Virus record (IMG/VR): IMGVR_UViG_3300044574_000009
Location: 1 to 23,639 of that record
Reading direction: 5' to 3' (one strand)
DNA: 23,639 nucleotides
Source: a virus
Shown here: piece by piece, positions 6,687 to 15,170 of the stretch
Layout: every line of letters begins with the position of its first letter
Numbering within the stretch: the first letter of the stretch is position 1
Notes under the pieces: model-generated
The model's database searches: none
Told to the model about the DNA's origin: nothing
Seen by the model: only the letters and a program-made list of their open reading frames with translations
Position numbers and translations under genes: made by a program

Positions 6687-6721
6687 AAGCCGGGTTCGTC
6701 GAAAGGCGTTCCCGGCTTTTT
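6687..6721 (+). terminator. Rho-independent terminator after capsid cassette
   Basis: AAGCCGGG (6687-6694) pairs perfectly with CCCGGCTT (6711-6718) around a 16-base loop, followed by TTT. A smaller hairpin, GACGC/GCGTC at 6666-6670 and 6681-6685, precedes it. The tail genes begin 17 bases later with no separate promoter that I can see, so readthrough is likely partial. Confidence 0.8.
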
Positions 6722-6737
6722 CATAGAAGGAAAGCCA

Positions 6738-7319
6738 GTGGCCACCAAAGTATTGATCTGCTCCAACGCACTGCTGCTGCTAGGTGCCAAGACCATCAAC
6801 AGCCTGGACGAGGGCTCTGACCGCGCCAGCCTTGCTGCCAATCTGTACGACAGCCTGCGCGATGACATGCTGCGCAGCCACCCATGGAATTGCGCTGTGA
6901 AGCGGGTGATTCTGGCCCCTGATACTGAAACCCCGGCATTCGACTACGGCGCGCAGTTCACCCTACCAGCTGACTGGCTCAAGACCATCAGTGTGGGCGC
7001 TGAGGGGTATGAGGTGGACTACAAGCACGAGTCCGGCAAGATCATGGCCAATGGCACCACGCTGCCACTGCGCTACATCTTCCGCAATGACAACGAAGCG
7101 ACGTGGGATGCCATGCTGGTGCGGGCCATGGAGCTCAAGATGGCCAGCGAAATGGCCTATCCCATCACCGGATCGGCCAGCATGGCGGATGCCACGTTCC
7201 AGAAACTGGAGCGCCACATGAAGCAGGCGCGCTCAGTGGATGGCCAGGACGATCCGCCCCAGACCTTTGGCGACTTCCCTTTGCTGAGCTCCCGATTCGG
7301 CGGGCGGGCGGTGTACTGA
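6738..7319 (+). CDS. Tail tubular protein A-like (gp11-like)
   Basis: A 193-residue protein beginning with GTG at 6738, preceded by GAAGGAAA. The N-terminal half carries the signature of T7 gp11-like tail tubular A proteins: ALLLLGAKTINSLDEGSDRASLAANLYDSLRDDMLRSHPWNCAVKR, with the L-R-x-HPW motif at about residues 46-50, then LPADWLKTISV. The second half is helical (VRAMELKMASEMAYPITGSA, QKLERHMKQARSVDGQ). In T7, twelve copies form the ring between portal and nozzle, acting as gatekeeper of the tail. Length equals T7 gp11 (about 196). It precedes a gp12-like gene, completing the expected pair. Assignment is strong. Confidence 0.88.
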   Translation: MATKVLICSNALLLLGAKTINSLDEGSDRASLAANLYDSLRDDMLRSHPWNCAVKRVILAPDTETPAFDYGAQFTLPADWLKTISVGAEGYEVDYKHESGKIMANGTTLPLRYIFRNDNEATWDAMLVRAMELKMASEMAYPITGSASMADATFQKLERHMKQARSVDGQDDPPQTFGDFPLLSSRFGGRAVY

Positions 7320-7320
7320 C

Positions 7321-9261
7321 ATGCCACGCACCACCGTCTTACAAACCAATTTCACCGCGGGCGAGATCAGCCCCAAGCTGTACGGCCGCGTCGATGTGGC
7401 CCGGTACCAGAACGGCGCAAAGAAGATGCGCGACACCATCCCCCAGGTGTACGGCGGGGCCAAGCGCCGCGATGGCTCACTGTTTGTGCGTGAGGTCAAG
7501 ACCAGCGCCAAGCAGACCCGGCTGATCCCGTTCATCTACAACGAGAACACCGCCTACATGCTGGAGTTCGGAGACCTGTACATGCGGGTCTATAAGGATG
7601 GTGTGGTGCTGGGTGCGCCGTATGAAGTCGTCACCCCATTCTCCGAAACGATCCTGTTCGACCTTGATTTCACCCAAGGCGCGGACACCATGTTCATCTT
7701 TCATGAGACGCTTCAGATCCGCAGGCTGCGCAGGTTTGGTGATACCAGCTGGACACTGGACATTGCACCATTCACAGAAACCCCGTTTGAGGAACCCGGC
7801 ACTTACCCCGCTGCAGCCTTGACACCCAGCGCGGCCACTCCGGTGGGTGGTGCTTGCACGCTGACCGCTGGCGCGTCTGTCTTTGCGGCTGGAGATATTG
7901 GCAGCAGCGTAAAGATCAATGGCGGGATCGTGAAGATAACCGGCTACACCAGCGGAACAAGTGTCACGGGTTCGATCAAACAGGAACTGACCAGCACCGC
8001 GGCAGCACCCACCGATGCCTGGAGCCTGCATGCACCGGCCTGGTCAGCATCACGCGGCTACCCACGCACTGGCACACTGTACGAGCAGCGCCTGGCGGTG
8101 GGCGGCTCCCCCACATTCCCGCAAACGATCTGGGGCAGTGCCACGGCGGCCTATCTGGATTTCACGATGGGCGTGAACGATGACGATGCGTTCGCCTTCA
8201 CCATGGCCAGCGATCAGGTCAACCCGATTCAATACCTTGCCAGCAGCCGCGCACTGGTGGCTTTCACGTCAGGCGGTGAGTTCACCGTGGCCGGTGGTTT
8301 GGAAAAGCCATTGGCACCGACCAATGCCCAGGTGCGACAGCGCAGCAATTACGGCTGCTCCCGCGTGCGGCCGGTGCGCATCCGTGATGCTGAGATCTTC
8401 ATCCAGCGTGCAGGTTCCAAGGTACGCAGCTTTGCCTACAACGTCACCAACGACGACTGGACAGCCCCAGACATTGCCGTGATGGCTGAGCACCTGACCG
8501 CTGGCGGCATTGTGGATATTGCGTGGCAGCAGGAGCCCACCTCAATCATCTGGCTGGTGCGTGCTGATGGCGTGCTGGTGTCGGTCACCTATGACAAGGA
8601 TCAGGACGTGGTGGGCTGGGCAGCGCACACCGGCTTCGATGGGGCGGTGGAGTCCGTGGCAACCATCCCCGATGTGGACAGCGATCAGCTTTGGCTGGTG
8701 GTGCGGCGCACGATCAACGGGGCAACCAAGCGTTATGTGGAGCGCTTCTTTCCCGATGTGCTGCTGGACAGTGCTGTGCTGTCCACAGCCGGTAGCCCTG
8801 CCGCCGTTTGGACTGGGTTGGCCCACCTGGAAGGTAAGGCGGTGGATGTGGTTGGCGATGACGCTTATGTGGGCAACTACACGGTGGTCGGTGGCCAAGT
8901 CACCATTGGCAAGGCGGTGACCGTGGCAAAGATTGGCCTTCCATTTGAGAACCGCATCGAGCTGCTAGACCCCGAAGTGCAGACCGGCATGGGAAGCGCC
9001 AGCGGCAACTACATGCGCACCAGCGAAGTGACTGCCCGGTTCTTTGAAACCACTGGGGCACTTGTGAATGATCAGCCGTTGGTGTTCCGCAGGTTCGGCA
9101 GCAATGACACGGTGCAGACCCCACAACTTTTCAGCGGTGTGACCCGCATCGAAAACCTTGGGTGGGAGCGCGGCGTGTCGGATCTGGTGATCAAGCAGGA
9201 CAAACCCATGCCATTCCACCTGCTGGCAGTCACCCGCAAATTCACGGTCAACGATGGCTAA
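7321..9261 (+). CDS. Tail tubular protein B-like nozzle/tail protein
   Basis: A 646-residue beta-rich protein. The N-terminus NFTAGEISPKLYGRVDVARYQNGAKKMRDTIPQVYGGAKRRDGSLFV is the hallmark of a large podoviral tail protein family that replaces or resembles T7 gp12. Other typical blocks are MLEFGDLYMRVYKDGV, GYPRTGTLYEQRLAVGGSPTFPQTIWGS, and VNPIQYLASSRALVAFTSGGEFTV. T7-like nozzle proteins form the tip of the stubby tail and hold the fibres. Length is shorter than T7 gp12 (about 790), as common in this group. The ATG at 7321 is one base after the previous stop. The 3' end overlaps the acetyltransferase gene by eight bases. Confidence 0.85.
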   Translation: MPRTTVLQTNFTAGEISPKLYGRVDVARYQNGAKKMRDTIPQVYGGAKRRDGSLFVREVKTSAKQTRLIPFIYNENTAYMLEFGDLYMRVYKDGVVLGAPYEVVTPFSETILFDLDFTQGADTMFIFHETLQIRRLRRFGDTSWTLDIAPFTETPFEEPGTYPAAALTPSAATPVGGACTLTAGASVFAAGDIGSSVKINGGIVKITGYTSGTSVTGSIKQELTSTAAAPTDAWSLHAPAWSASRGYPRTGTLYEQRLAVGGSPTFPQTIWGSATAAYLDFTMGVNDDDAFAFTMASDQVNPIQYLASSRALVAFTSGGEFTVAGGLEKPLAPTNAQVRQRSNYGCSRVRPVRIRDAEIFIQRAGSKVRSFAYNVTNDDWTAPDIAVMAEHLTAGGIVDIAWQQEPTSIIWLVRADGVLVSVTYDKDQDVVGWAAHTGFDGAVESVATIPDVDSDQLWLVVRRTINGATKRYVERFFPDVLLDSAVLSTAGSPAAVWTGLAHLEGKAVDVVGDDAYVGNYTVVGGQVTIGKAVTVAKIGLPFENRIELLDPEVQTGMGSASGNYMRTSEVTARFFETTGALVNDQPLVFRRFGSNDTVQTPQLFSGVTRIENLGWERGVSDLVIKQDKPMPFHLLAVTRKFTVNDG

Positions 9262-9706
9262 TGTTCGCCACGCCACGCCCGACGACATCGATCGCCTGAT
9301 CGATCTGGGTGCCGCCATGCATGCTGAGTCGCCACAGTTCAGCCCTTACCCGTTTCTGCCTGACCGGCTGCGCACCAGCCTGGAGACCGTGCTGGCCATG
9401 CCCATGGGCTGCATTCTGGTGGCTGAGCAGGGCGGTGATCTGGTTGGCGGGTTCGTTGCTCTGGCCGGCCATCACTATGCATGCGGCTTCATTCAGGCAT
9501 GCGATCTGGCCTGGTTCGTATGTCCCGCGCATCGCGGCGGCTCCGCTGGCATGCGCCTGGTGCGGGCCTATCTCAATTGGGCGAAAAGCATCGGCGCTGA
9601 GGCAAGCATCGGCCTCAATACCGGCGTGGAGCCTGAGCGCACCGGGCAGCTGCTGGCTGCTTTGGGCGCACATCAATCCGGAACTACTTGGACTTGGGGG
9701 AATTAA
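9254..9706 (+). CDS. GNAT-family N-acetyltransferase
   Basis: A 150-residue protein with the GNAT fold: an N-terminal helix pair (ATPDDIDRLIDLGAAMHAES), strands around MGCILVAEQGGDLVGGFVALAG, and motif A at residues about 88-110, where FVCPAHRGGSAGMRLVRAYLNWA contains the acetyl-CoA pyrophosphate-binding R-G-G-x-A-G loop. It is complete in length for the family. It would transfer an acetyl group from acetyl-CoA to an amine, but nothing in the sequence reveals the substrate. Its start overlaps the tail gene stop, so it is expressed with virion proteins. Similar acetyltransferases occur in this spot in other podoviruses, so it is probably a stable passenger of the tail module. It might modify a virion or host protein; that is inference. 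Confidence 0.85.
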   Translation: MANVRHATPDDIDRLIDLGAAMHAESPQFSPYPFLPDRLRTSLETVLAMPMGCILVAEQGGDLVGGFVALAGHHYACGFIQACDLAWFVCPAHRGGSAGMRLVRAYLNWAKSIGAEASIGLNTGVEPERTGQLLAALGAHQSGTTWTWGN

Positions 9707-9708
9707 TT

Positions 9709-10155
9709 ATGTGCATCAGTGCAATCGTATTGGCGATTTCGGCGGGTTTGTCTATCATGGGGCAGATAAAGCAAGGGAAGGCTCAGAAGAAGGCCGCAAA
9801 CACTCAGGCGCGTGGGCAGGATCTGGCTGCAGCGCAAAACCAAGAAGCAGCGAAGCAAGAGGCAGGCAATATCCGAAAAGCCGGTAAACGGCAGGCAGGC
9901 GCATCCCGCGCGGCACTGGCCGGGGCTGGCATCGTGGTGGACTCGGGCTCTGGAATAAACATCAATGAAGACATTTACCGGGGCAGTGAGTCTGATGCGT
10001 ACAACACGCTGCTGACCGGTGAGCGACAGGCCAGCTCACTCAATCGCAGCGCATCCCAAAGCAGGGCAGCTGGAGACAACGCAGTAACGGGTAGTTTGTT
10101 GGGTGCGGCATCCACAGCGGCCCGTAGCTATGCAGGCTGGAAGGGTGTGAAATAA
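9709..10155 (+). CDS. Internal virion protein, gp14-like
   Basis: A 148-residue protein starting at the ATG at 9709 after GGGGGAA. The N-terminus CISAIVLAISAGLSIMGQI is a single hydrophobic helix, followed by a Gln/Ala/Lys-rich coiled coil (QGKAQKKAANTQARGQDLAAAQNQEAAKQEAGNIRK region, residues about 22-60) and then ASRAALAGAGIVVDSGSG, a motif common to podoviral internal core proteins. The end is Ser/Ala-rich with a Gly-Ala hydrophobic patch (SLLGAASTAARSY). In T7, gp14 is ejected and forms the outer-membrane pore of the DNA channel; the membrane-active N-terminus and gene order (before two large internal proteins) support that role. The stop overlaps the next start (TAATG). Confidence 0.75.
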   Translation: MCISAIVLAISAGLSIMGQIKQGKAQKKAANTQARGQDLAAAQNQEAAKQEAGNIRKAGKRQAGASRAALAGAGIVVDSGSGININEDIYRGSESDAYNTLLTGERQASSLNRSASQSRAAGDNAVTGSLLGAASTAARSYAGWKGVK

Positions 10156-12200
10156 TGCCGCGCATACCCGCAGGAGAACAATTCGGCCAGGTGGTGACAC
10201 GTCCGGGCCCGGTGGTTAATGTCAACCCTGACGCTTATGGTGCTGGCGTTGGCCGTGCCATTGAGCAGGCTGGCAACATCGGCATGCAAATAGCAGGGCA
10301 AGACATTGCCCAAGCCAATGCCGAGGCCAAGCAGCTGGCGAGAGAGCAGGAGGCTGAGGCCAAACAGTTCGCCAATGAAGCCAAGCGTGTCAAGGCTTTA
10401 ACAGCCACCGCGCAGGTGCAGGGTGGGCTGGCTACCTTGCATGACCAGCTGAGCGCGGATCTGGACAGCGGCGCGATTGATAAGGCCGATGTGGGATCCG
10501 TATGGGCTGAGCGCAGTACCAAGCTGGTAAATGAGTCGCTGGCCAATGTGGATCCACAGCACCGCGAGCTGGTGAATGCAACCCTGCTCAATGACGTTGG
10601 GCGCTATGGTCAGTCGATCAGCAAGATGGTGGTGCAGCGGGACAAGAAAGACATCATGGCTGGCGGGCTCTCCTACTTTGAGAGCATGCAGCGCCATGCA
10701 GCACGCGGCCCCAAGCAGGCAGACGAGGCGATTGCCAACGTCAGCGCATTCTGGAAAGCCACCGGCCCCATGGCTGGCGAAGACCCGGCAGCGGCATCCC
10801 TGCGGGTGCAGCGGTTCACCGAGAACGTGCGCACCCACCAAGCCACCGGGCTGGTGAATGCCGACCCAGCAGCAGCACTCAAGGCCCTGAAAAACCCCAA
10901 CTACTTGCCAGAGCTGGACCCGGATAAGCGCAGCGCATTGATCAACACCGCCGATGCCATGGTGCTGCGCAACCAGCAGCGCGGCGCATTGCAGGCTGAG
11001 GCAGCGGCCCGGGCACAGACCAAGGCATGGGAGGGAGCGCAGGCCGTGTTTCAGGCCGGCAAGATGCCAACACCAGAATACGCGGCGCAGCTCTCCCAGA
11101 CATTCAAGGGCACGCCTTACGCGGTGGCGCTCAAGTCCATGCTGGCCGATGGCCCTGCCAATGTCGCATTTGTTGCGCAGCCGGTGCAAGCGCAGGCTGC
11201 AGGGCTTGCCCAGCTGCAAAACAAACTCAACACTGGCGGAGCAACTCCCGAAGACATCAAGAATTACGAGCGCCTGGACAAAGCGCACAAGGCCACACTG
11301 GCAGACATCAAGGAAGACCCGTACAAGGCGGCATCCGAGCGCGGCGTGCTGACCTCATTGGATCCGCTGAGCCTGGACATTGCGCAGCTTCCCGCACAGC
11401 TGGCTAAGCGTGCAGTGCAGGCCAACACCGTGAGCACTTGGGCGGGGCGTGAGGTCTCATTGTTCCGCCCTGACGAAGCCGCCAAGGTTGCCAACGTGCT
11501 GCAGGCCATGCCACCCAAAGACCGCGCCGGGGCGCTGGCGGGCATCAGCAAGGCCATGACACCGGGGCAGATGCGAGCCTTTGGCCAGCAGATGGGCTCC
11601 AAAGATGAAACGCTGGCAGCTGCTGCATTGTTGTCGGCCAGTGGTGCAACCACCACCAGCGGCCGCCAGGTGGCGGAAATTGCGCTGGCTGGTGCGGATG
11701 CCATGAAGGAAGACCGGGTAAAGTTTCCCGCAGGCCAGAGCAAGACCACTATCCGCGCAGAGATCGACAAAGCCACGCGGGGCGCATACCTGAGTGAAGA
11801 TGCTCAACGCGCAGCGGGTGACGCGGCCATGGCGGTGTATGCCGGGTTGGTGGCTGAGGGCCAGTCCGGGGATGTTGGCCAAGCGGTGCGGTTGACTACT
11901 GGCGGGGTGATGGAGATCAATGGTGCCAAGTTCGTCAAACCCTACGGCTGGCAAGACTCCCAGGTACTCAAGGCCCTGCGCGATGTGGATGCCCCCAAGA
12001 TGGCAGCACTTGCGGGTGGTAAATCTCTGGTAATTGGTGGAAAGCCTGTACCACCCGAAGAGGTGGCGAAATACATGCCAGGTGCCCAGCTGGGGCCATC
12101 GCGCAAGGATGGGCACTACACGGTGAGCATCGGCGGCCGCTTGGTAACTGGCGAGGATGGAAAGCCATTCCTGTTACCATTGGCGGGAGGGGCAAAGTAA
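10155..12200 (+). CDS. Internal/ejection protein, gp15-like
   Basis: A 681-residue, strongly helical and Ala/Gln/Lys-rich protein without signal peptide. The start MPRIPAGEQFGQVVTRPGPVVNVNPDAYGAGVGRAIEQAG is followed by a long coiled coil (residues about 50-85, QANAEAKQLAREQEAEAKQFANEAKR). Similar opening sequences mark a family of podoviral internal virion proteins. No lysozyme or transglycosylase motif is visible. By order it corresponds to T7 gp15, part of the tube that spans the periplasm during DNA ejection. It overlaps both neighbours by one base or a few bases (TAATG), so the three internal proteins are translated together. The functional call is from gene order and composition; sequence similarity to T7 gp15 itself is not evident. 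Confidence 0.7.
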   Translation: MPRIPAGEQFGQVVTRPGPVVNVNPDAYGAGVGRAIEQAGNIGMQIAGQDIAQANAEAKQLAREQEAEAKQFANEAKRVKALTATAQVQGGLATLHDQLSADLDSGAIDKADVGSVWAERSTKLVNESLANVDPQHRELVNATLLNDVGRYGQSISKMVVQRDKKDIMAGGLSYFESMQRHAARGPKQADEAIANVSAFWKATGPMAGEDPAAASLRVQRFTENVRTHQATGLVNADPAAALKALKNPNYLPELDPDKRSALINTADAMVLRNQQRGALQAEAAARAQTKAWEGAQAVFQAGKMPTPEYAAQLSQTFKGTPYAVALKSMLADGPANVAFVAQPVQAQAAGLAQLQNKLNTGGATPEDIKNYERLDKAHKATLADIKEDPYKAASERGVLTSLDPLSLDIAQLPAQLAKRAVQANTVSTWAGREVSLFRPDEAAKVANVLQAMPPKDRAGALAGISKAMTPGQMRAFGQQMGSKDETLAAAALLSASGATTTSGRQVAEIALAGADAMKEDRVKFPAGQSKTTIRAEIDKATRGAYLSEDAQRAAGDAAMAVYAGLVAEGQSGDVGQAVRLTTGGVMEINGAKFVKPYGWQDSQVLKALRDVDAPKMAALAGGKSLVIGGKPVPPEEVAKYMPGAQLGPSRKDGHYTVSIGGRLVTGEDGKPFLLPLAGGAK

Positions 12201-14773
12201 TGTTTGATGCTCTGTATCCGGAAGCTGCAGACACCGCGCTGACCGCGAAACTCAACCGAAAACCAGAACCCCAACCAACCCAGCGGTTCAGCGCCTGGGG
12301 GTTGTTCACGGCAGCACCCAAGGGCGTGGCAGCCGGTGCCGCACAGGGCGCGGGGTCAACAGCCGACATTTTGGGGGCGTTCGGGAGTGTGCTGGGTGCC
12401 ACTGGTGGAAGTGCTGGCGGCATGTTCAGCCTTCCAAGCGATGCCGAGCGCAAACAGTCGCTGGAGGCCATGGACAAGCTACTGGCTACCGGGCCTGACT
12501 ACATAAGCGAAGGTGGCCGCAGCTTTCGCAACGTGGCCAAAGACTACACGCCGGATCCAGTAACGAGCCATGTGTCTGAAAGCGCTGTTTTCAATCTGTT
12601 TCGCATGGGCTCCAAGGCGATCACGGCGGCTGCCACGCTTGGCAACATCCCCGGCGCGGTGGTGGCCGGGGCAGAAGAAGGCTTCACCATATCCGACGAT
12701 CTGGCGCAGCAGGGCGTTGACTTGGCCACCCGCACCAAAGTTGGCGCGGTGAATGCAGTTGTGAACGCCGCAGGGTTTGCACTTCCTGCAGCTGGCAAAA
12801 CATTGATGCAGACTGGCGCGCTGGCGCTGGCGGGTGGCCCAGCATCCTTTGTGGCCCAGAACGCAGCCACGCGCGAGATTCTGCAGGCGGCTGACTACTC
12901 CAAGCTGGCAGACCAATACGATCCGTTTGACCCCGTTGGGCTGGCACTGTCCACGGTCTTGCCGCTTGGGTTTGGTGCGCTGGCCATGCGGGGCGCAAAG
13001 GTGAAGGGCAAGACACCCGACGCACCGACCATGCACCCACCCGAGGAAGTTGTGGACGCGGCGCGAGTCAGCCTGATCCGCCAGCACATGGACAGCACGA
13101 ACCCGGTACCCAATGACATAGGCAAAGCCGATGCGCACGTGAAGGCCTACACCACGGCCATGGATCAGCAAGCAGCTGGAGAACGGGTGAGTGTGGATCT
13201 GCCCAAAGACGTGGCGCTCAGGGCTTCGCTTGAAATGGATGCAAAGCTCAGGGAGTCAGGAGCGCAGGCCAATACGGTGCCGGATGTGGCCACCTTCATG
13301 GCAGACAGTGGCATGGTGCTGCCCAATGTGCCGGCAGCGTCTGTAGCAGCCGCAAAGGGCAATGCATTCGTGACGTGGCTCAAAAATGCCGGTGGCGTGG
13401 CATGGAGCCAGAAGTTTGACATTGTGGGCGAGCGTGGGGTGCGCGGAAATTACGCTGGCATCTTCACAAAGAAGGGGCGGAACCTGGACGTGCTGGTAGA
13501 GTCGGCGGTGCAGGCCGGTTATCTGTCCCGCGCTGATGCGGAAAGCGCCAACGATGTGGGCGGCACCCGTGCAATGGCCGAGCTGATACGCCGTGCAACT
13601 ACCGGCGAGAAGGTGCCAACCGTCGAAAGTGCCCAGGCGGCAAAACTTGCCGATGTCCAAGCCCGTGCTGATATGAACGCGGCAGACCAAATGGAGCGGG
13701 AGCTGCAATCCCTTGGGGTGGATACGGCGGCGGCACGCGGCAACCCCGAAGTGCTGTCCTCATACCTCGCTGAGCACCGGACTGCACTGGTCAATCGCAA
13801 GCTGTCGGACATTGAGGCAGAGACCAAGGCTGAGCGCATGGCTACCGGAGAGGCCTACAACCTGACCCCCAAGCAGATCGATGCACAGTCCCGCATTGCG
13901 TTGGCCGCTGAACTTGATGGAAATGCCACGCACGATGCGGCCATGAATGCGCATGACCAAACCGACTTTCTAAACCGTATCGAGGAGATCATCAACAATG
14001 CACCCAGAAATAGAAAAACTGTACAAGGCAGCGCAGGATCTGCGCAAGACGGAGGCGTTTCGCCGCGCGATGGACAAGCCACAGCATCCAGCGCCATCCC
14101 CAGAGACGCAAATCTCAGTCCCGCCGACCAAGCCCTTAAACAGCAATATGACTCTGGAGCAATACCGGAATCTGTCTTTAGAGCAACGCAAGGCGATGCC
14201 AATCCGGGAACAGGGTCCGTTCTACGCTCAAATGATGGCGGAATCAATCAACGCCCAGGTGATGGCGCAGGATTCAACCCCAGCGCACTCGCAGCCGAAG
14301 CCAACCAACTCCTGAGTGATGGCCGGTCACCCGGCGAAGTCATAGGCCAACTGCAAGCAGCAGGCGGCAAAGTATCCCCAGAACTGCAAAACATGCTGAT
14401 CGGTGCGTCCGAGTTCGGAGGTCGCATCAATGACCTGGTGGATCAAGTCACCGCACTCAAGGCCCAGCGCGGCCCCAATACCCAGCCGTTTGACCTGATT
14501 GCCCAAGCCGTAGAGAACCTGCGCAACGGCACCAAGGTGGACGCACCCAAGCCCGCCAACCCGCTCGATGCCCGACTGGCAGACATAGAGGTCAGGAATC
14601 CGACCGCGCTTGATGCTGAAATACCCATCGAATTCGATTCCAACGGCAAACCCACCTCGACCATGACCGCACGCGAGTATCTGGACATGGTGAAAAAAGA
14701 GGCTTCGCAGGATGCGGCTGACGCAAATCTGATTGAAGTCGCTGCCAACTGTTTTTTATCTGGAGGCATCTAA
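12200..14773 (+). CDS. Large internal/ejection protein, gp16-like position
   Basis: An 857-residue protein. The first 265 residues contain several Gly/Ala-rich hydrophobic segments (about 39-75, 137-160, 181-225, 244-265) that could insert in membranes. The middle has FDIVGERGVRGNYAGIFTKKGRNLDVLVESAVQAGYLSRADA and a helical region to about residue 590. Residues 600-705 are low-complexity Gly/Ser/Gln/Asp and coincide with an overprinted ORF. The end (TMTAREYLDMVKKEASQDAADANLIEVAANCFLSGG) looks conserved. No catalytic transglycosylase motif (as in T7 gp16) was seen. Position after gp14- and gp15-like genes indicates the third ejection protein. It resembles what are called large polyvalent proteins in phages, but I cannot name a domain with certainty. 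TAATG overlap with the previous gene. Confidence 0.7.
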   Translation: MFDALYPEAADTALTAKLNRKPEPQPTQRFSAWGLFTAAPKGVAAGAAQGAGSTADILGAFGSVLGATGGSAGGMFSLPSDAERKQSLEAMDKLLATGPDYISEGGRSFRNVAKDYTPDPVTSHVSESAVFNLFRMGSKAITAAATLGNIPGAVVAGAEEGFTISDDLAQQGVDLATRTKVGAVNAVVNAAGFALPAAGKTLMQTGALALAGGPASFVAQNAATREILQAADYSKLADQYDPFDPVGLALSTVLPLGFGALAMRGAKVKGKTPDAPTMHPPEEVVDAARVSLIRQHMDSTNPVPNDIGKADAHVKAYTTAMDQQAAGERVSVDLPKDVALRASLEMDAKLRESGAQANTVPDVATFMADSGMVLPNVPAASVAAAKGNAFVTWLKNAGGVAWSQKFDIVGERGVRGNYAGIFTKKGRNLDVLVESAVQAGYLSRADAESANDVGGTRAMAELIRRATTGEKVPTVESAQAAKLADVQARADMNAADQMERELQSLGVDTAAARGNPEVLSSYLAEHRTALVNRKLSDIEAETKAERMATGEAYNLTPKQIDAQSRIALAAELDGNATHDAAMNAHDQTDFLNRIEEIINNAPRNRKTVQGSAGSAQDGGVSPRDGQATASSAIPRDANLSPADQALKQQYDSGAIPESVFRATQGDANPGTGSVLRSNDGGINQRPGDGAGFNPSALAAEANQLLSDGRSPGEVIGQLQAAGGKVSPELQNMLIGASEFGGRINDLVDQVTALKAQRGPNTQPFDLIAQAVENLRNGTKVDAPKPANPLDARLADIEVRNPTALDAEIPIEFDSNGKPTSTMTAREYLDMVKKEASQDAADANLIEVAANCFLSGGI
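13998..14315 (+). CDS. Overprinted ORF inside the ejection protein gene (+1 frame)
   Basis: A 105-residue frame, MHPEIEKLYKAAQDLRKTEA at its start, lies entirely within the 857-residue gene, shifted +1. Its ATG follows GAGGAG (13982-13987) at ten bases. The protein is well balanced, helical and charged (MTLEQYRNLSLEQRKAMPIREQGPFYAQMMAESINAQVMAQ), whereas the containing frame over the same bases is a featureless Gly/Ser/Gln linker. By hand count, G or C at third codon position is 71 of 105 in this frame but 45 of 105 in the containing frame, so the codon signal favours the overprinted frame. It has no recognised family. Either a genuine nested gene, or the ancestral frame of this segment before a pair of frameshifts; the first seems more likely because of the ribosome site. 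Confidence 0.65.
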   Translation: MHPEIEKLYKAAQDLRKTEAFRRAMDKPQHPAPSPETQISVPPTKPLNSNMTLEQYRNLSLEQRKAMPIREQGPFYAQMMAESINAQVMAQDSTPAHSQPKPTNS

Positions 14774-15169
14774 ATGCAGTATTCATCCGACATCCGGGAC
14801 GCTCAGAACAACACCATTGAGTCAACTGTGGGGGTGTCTCCAACGCTCACCGTTTACAGCGGCTCAGCTCCGGCCGACTGCGCAGCCGCCGACACGGGCA
14901 CCGTGCTGGCAACAGGCACTCTCCCAAGCGATTGGATGGCCGCATCGTCCGCTGGCGTGGTTGGCAAGACAGGCACTTGGACGCTGACCGGTCAAGCTGG
15001 CGCTGGCGCTGGTACGGCTGGAACCCACTTCCGTATCAAGGCGGGGGTCAACTGCAAGATTCAAGGCACCTTTGGTGTGGGGCAGGAAATGGTGCCTGAC
15101 AACAATTCGATTGCCAACGGGCAGACGGTAACGATCAACAGCTTCAACGTCACGCGCGGGAACGCATAA
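14774..15169 (+). CDS. Beta-rich virion structural protein
   Basis: A 131-residue protein directly after the ejection protein stop. The sequence is Gly/Ala/Thr-rich with short strands (SPTLTVYSGSAPADC, GTWTLTGQAGAGAGTAGTHFRIKAG, NCKIQGTFGVG, NGQTVTINSFNVTRGNA) and has the look of small phage tail or baseplate-like proteins, in which TVYSGSAP...GTLPSDW and HFRIK blocks recur. No catalytic motif and no membrane span. It begins a set of three beta-rich genes (14774-17241) likely encoding accessory tail or surface components. The ATG abuts the upstream TAA with no gap, so translation is probably coupled. Family known to me only as phage hypothetical structural proteins. Confidence 0.65.
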   Translation: MQYSSDIRDAQNNTIESTVGVSPTLTVYSGSAPADCAAADTGTVLATGTLPSDWMAASSAGVVGKTGTWTLTGQAGAGAGTAGTHFRIKAGVNCKIQGTFGVGQEMVPDNNSIANGQTVTINSFNVTRGNA

Positions 15170-15170
15170 G

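Noticed and set aside
10398-11288. Minus-strand frame of 296 codons opposite the gp15-like gene
   Set aside because: Cys/His/Leu/Gly-rich composition typical of antisense frames in GC-rich genes; no start signal.
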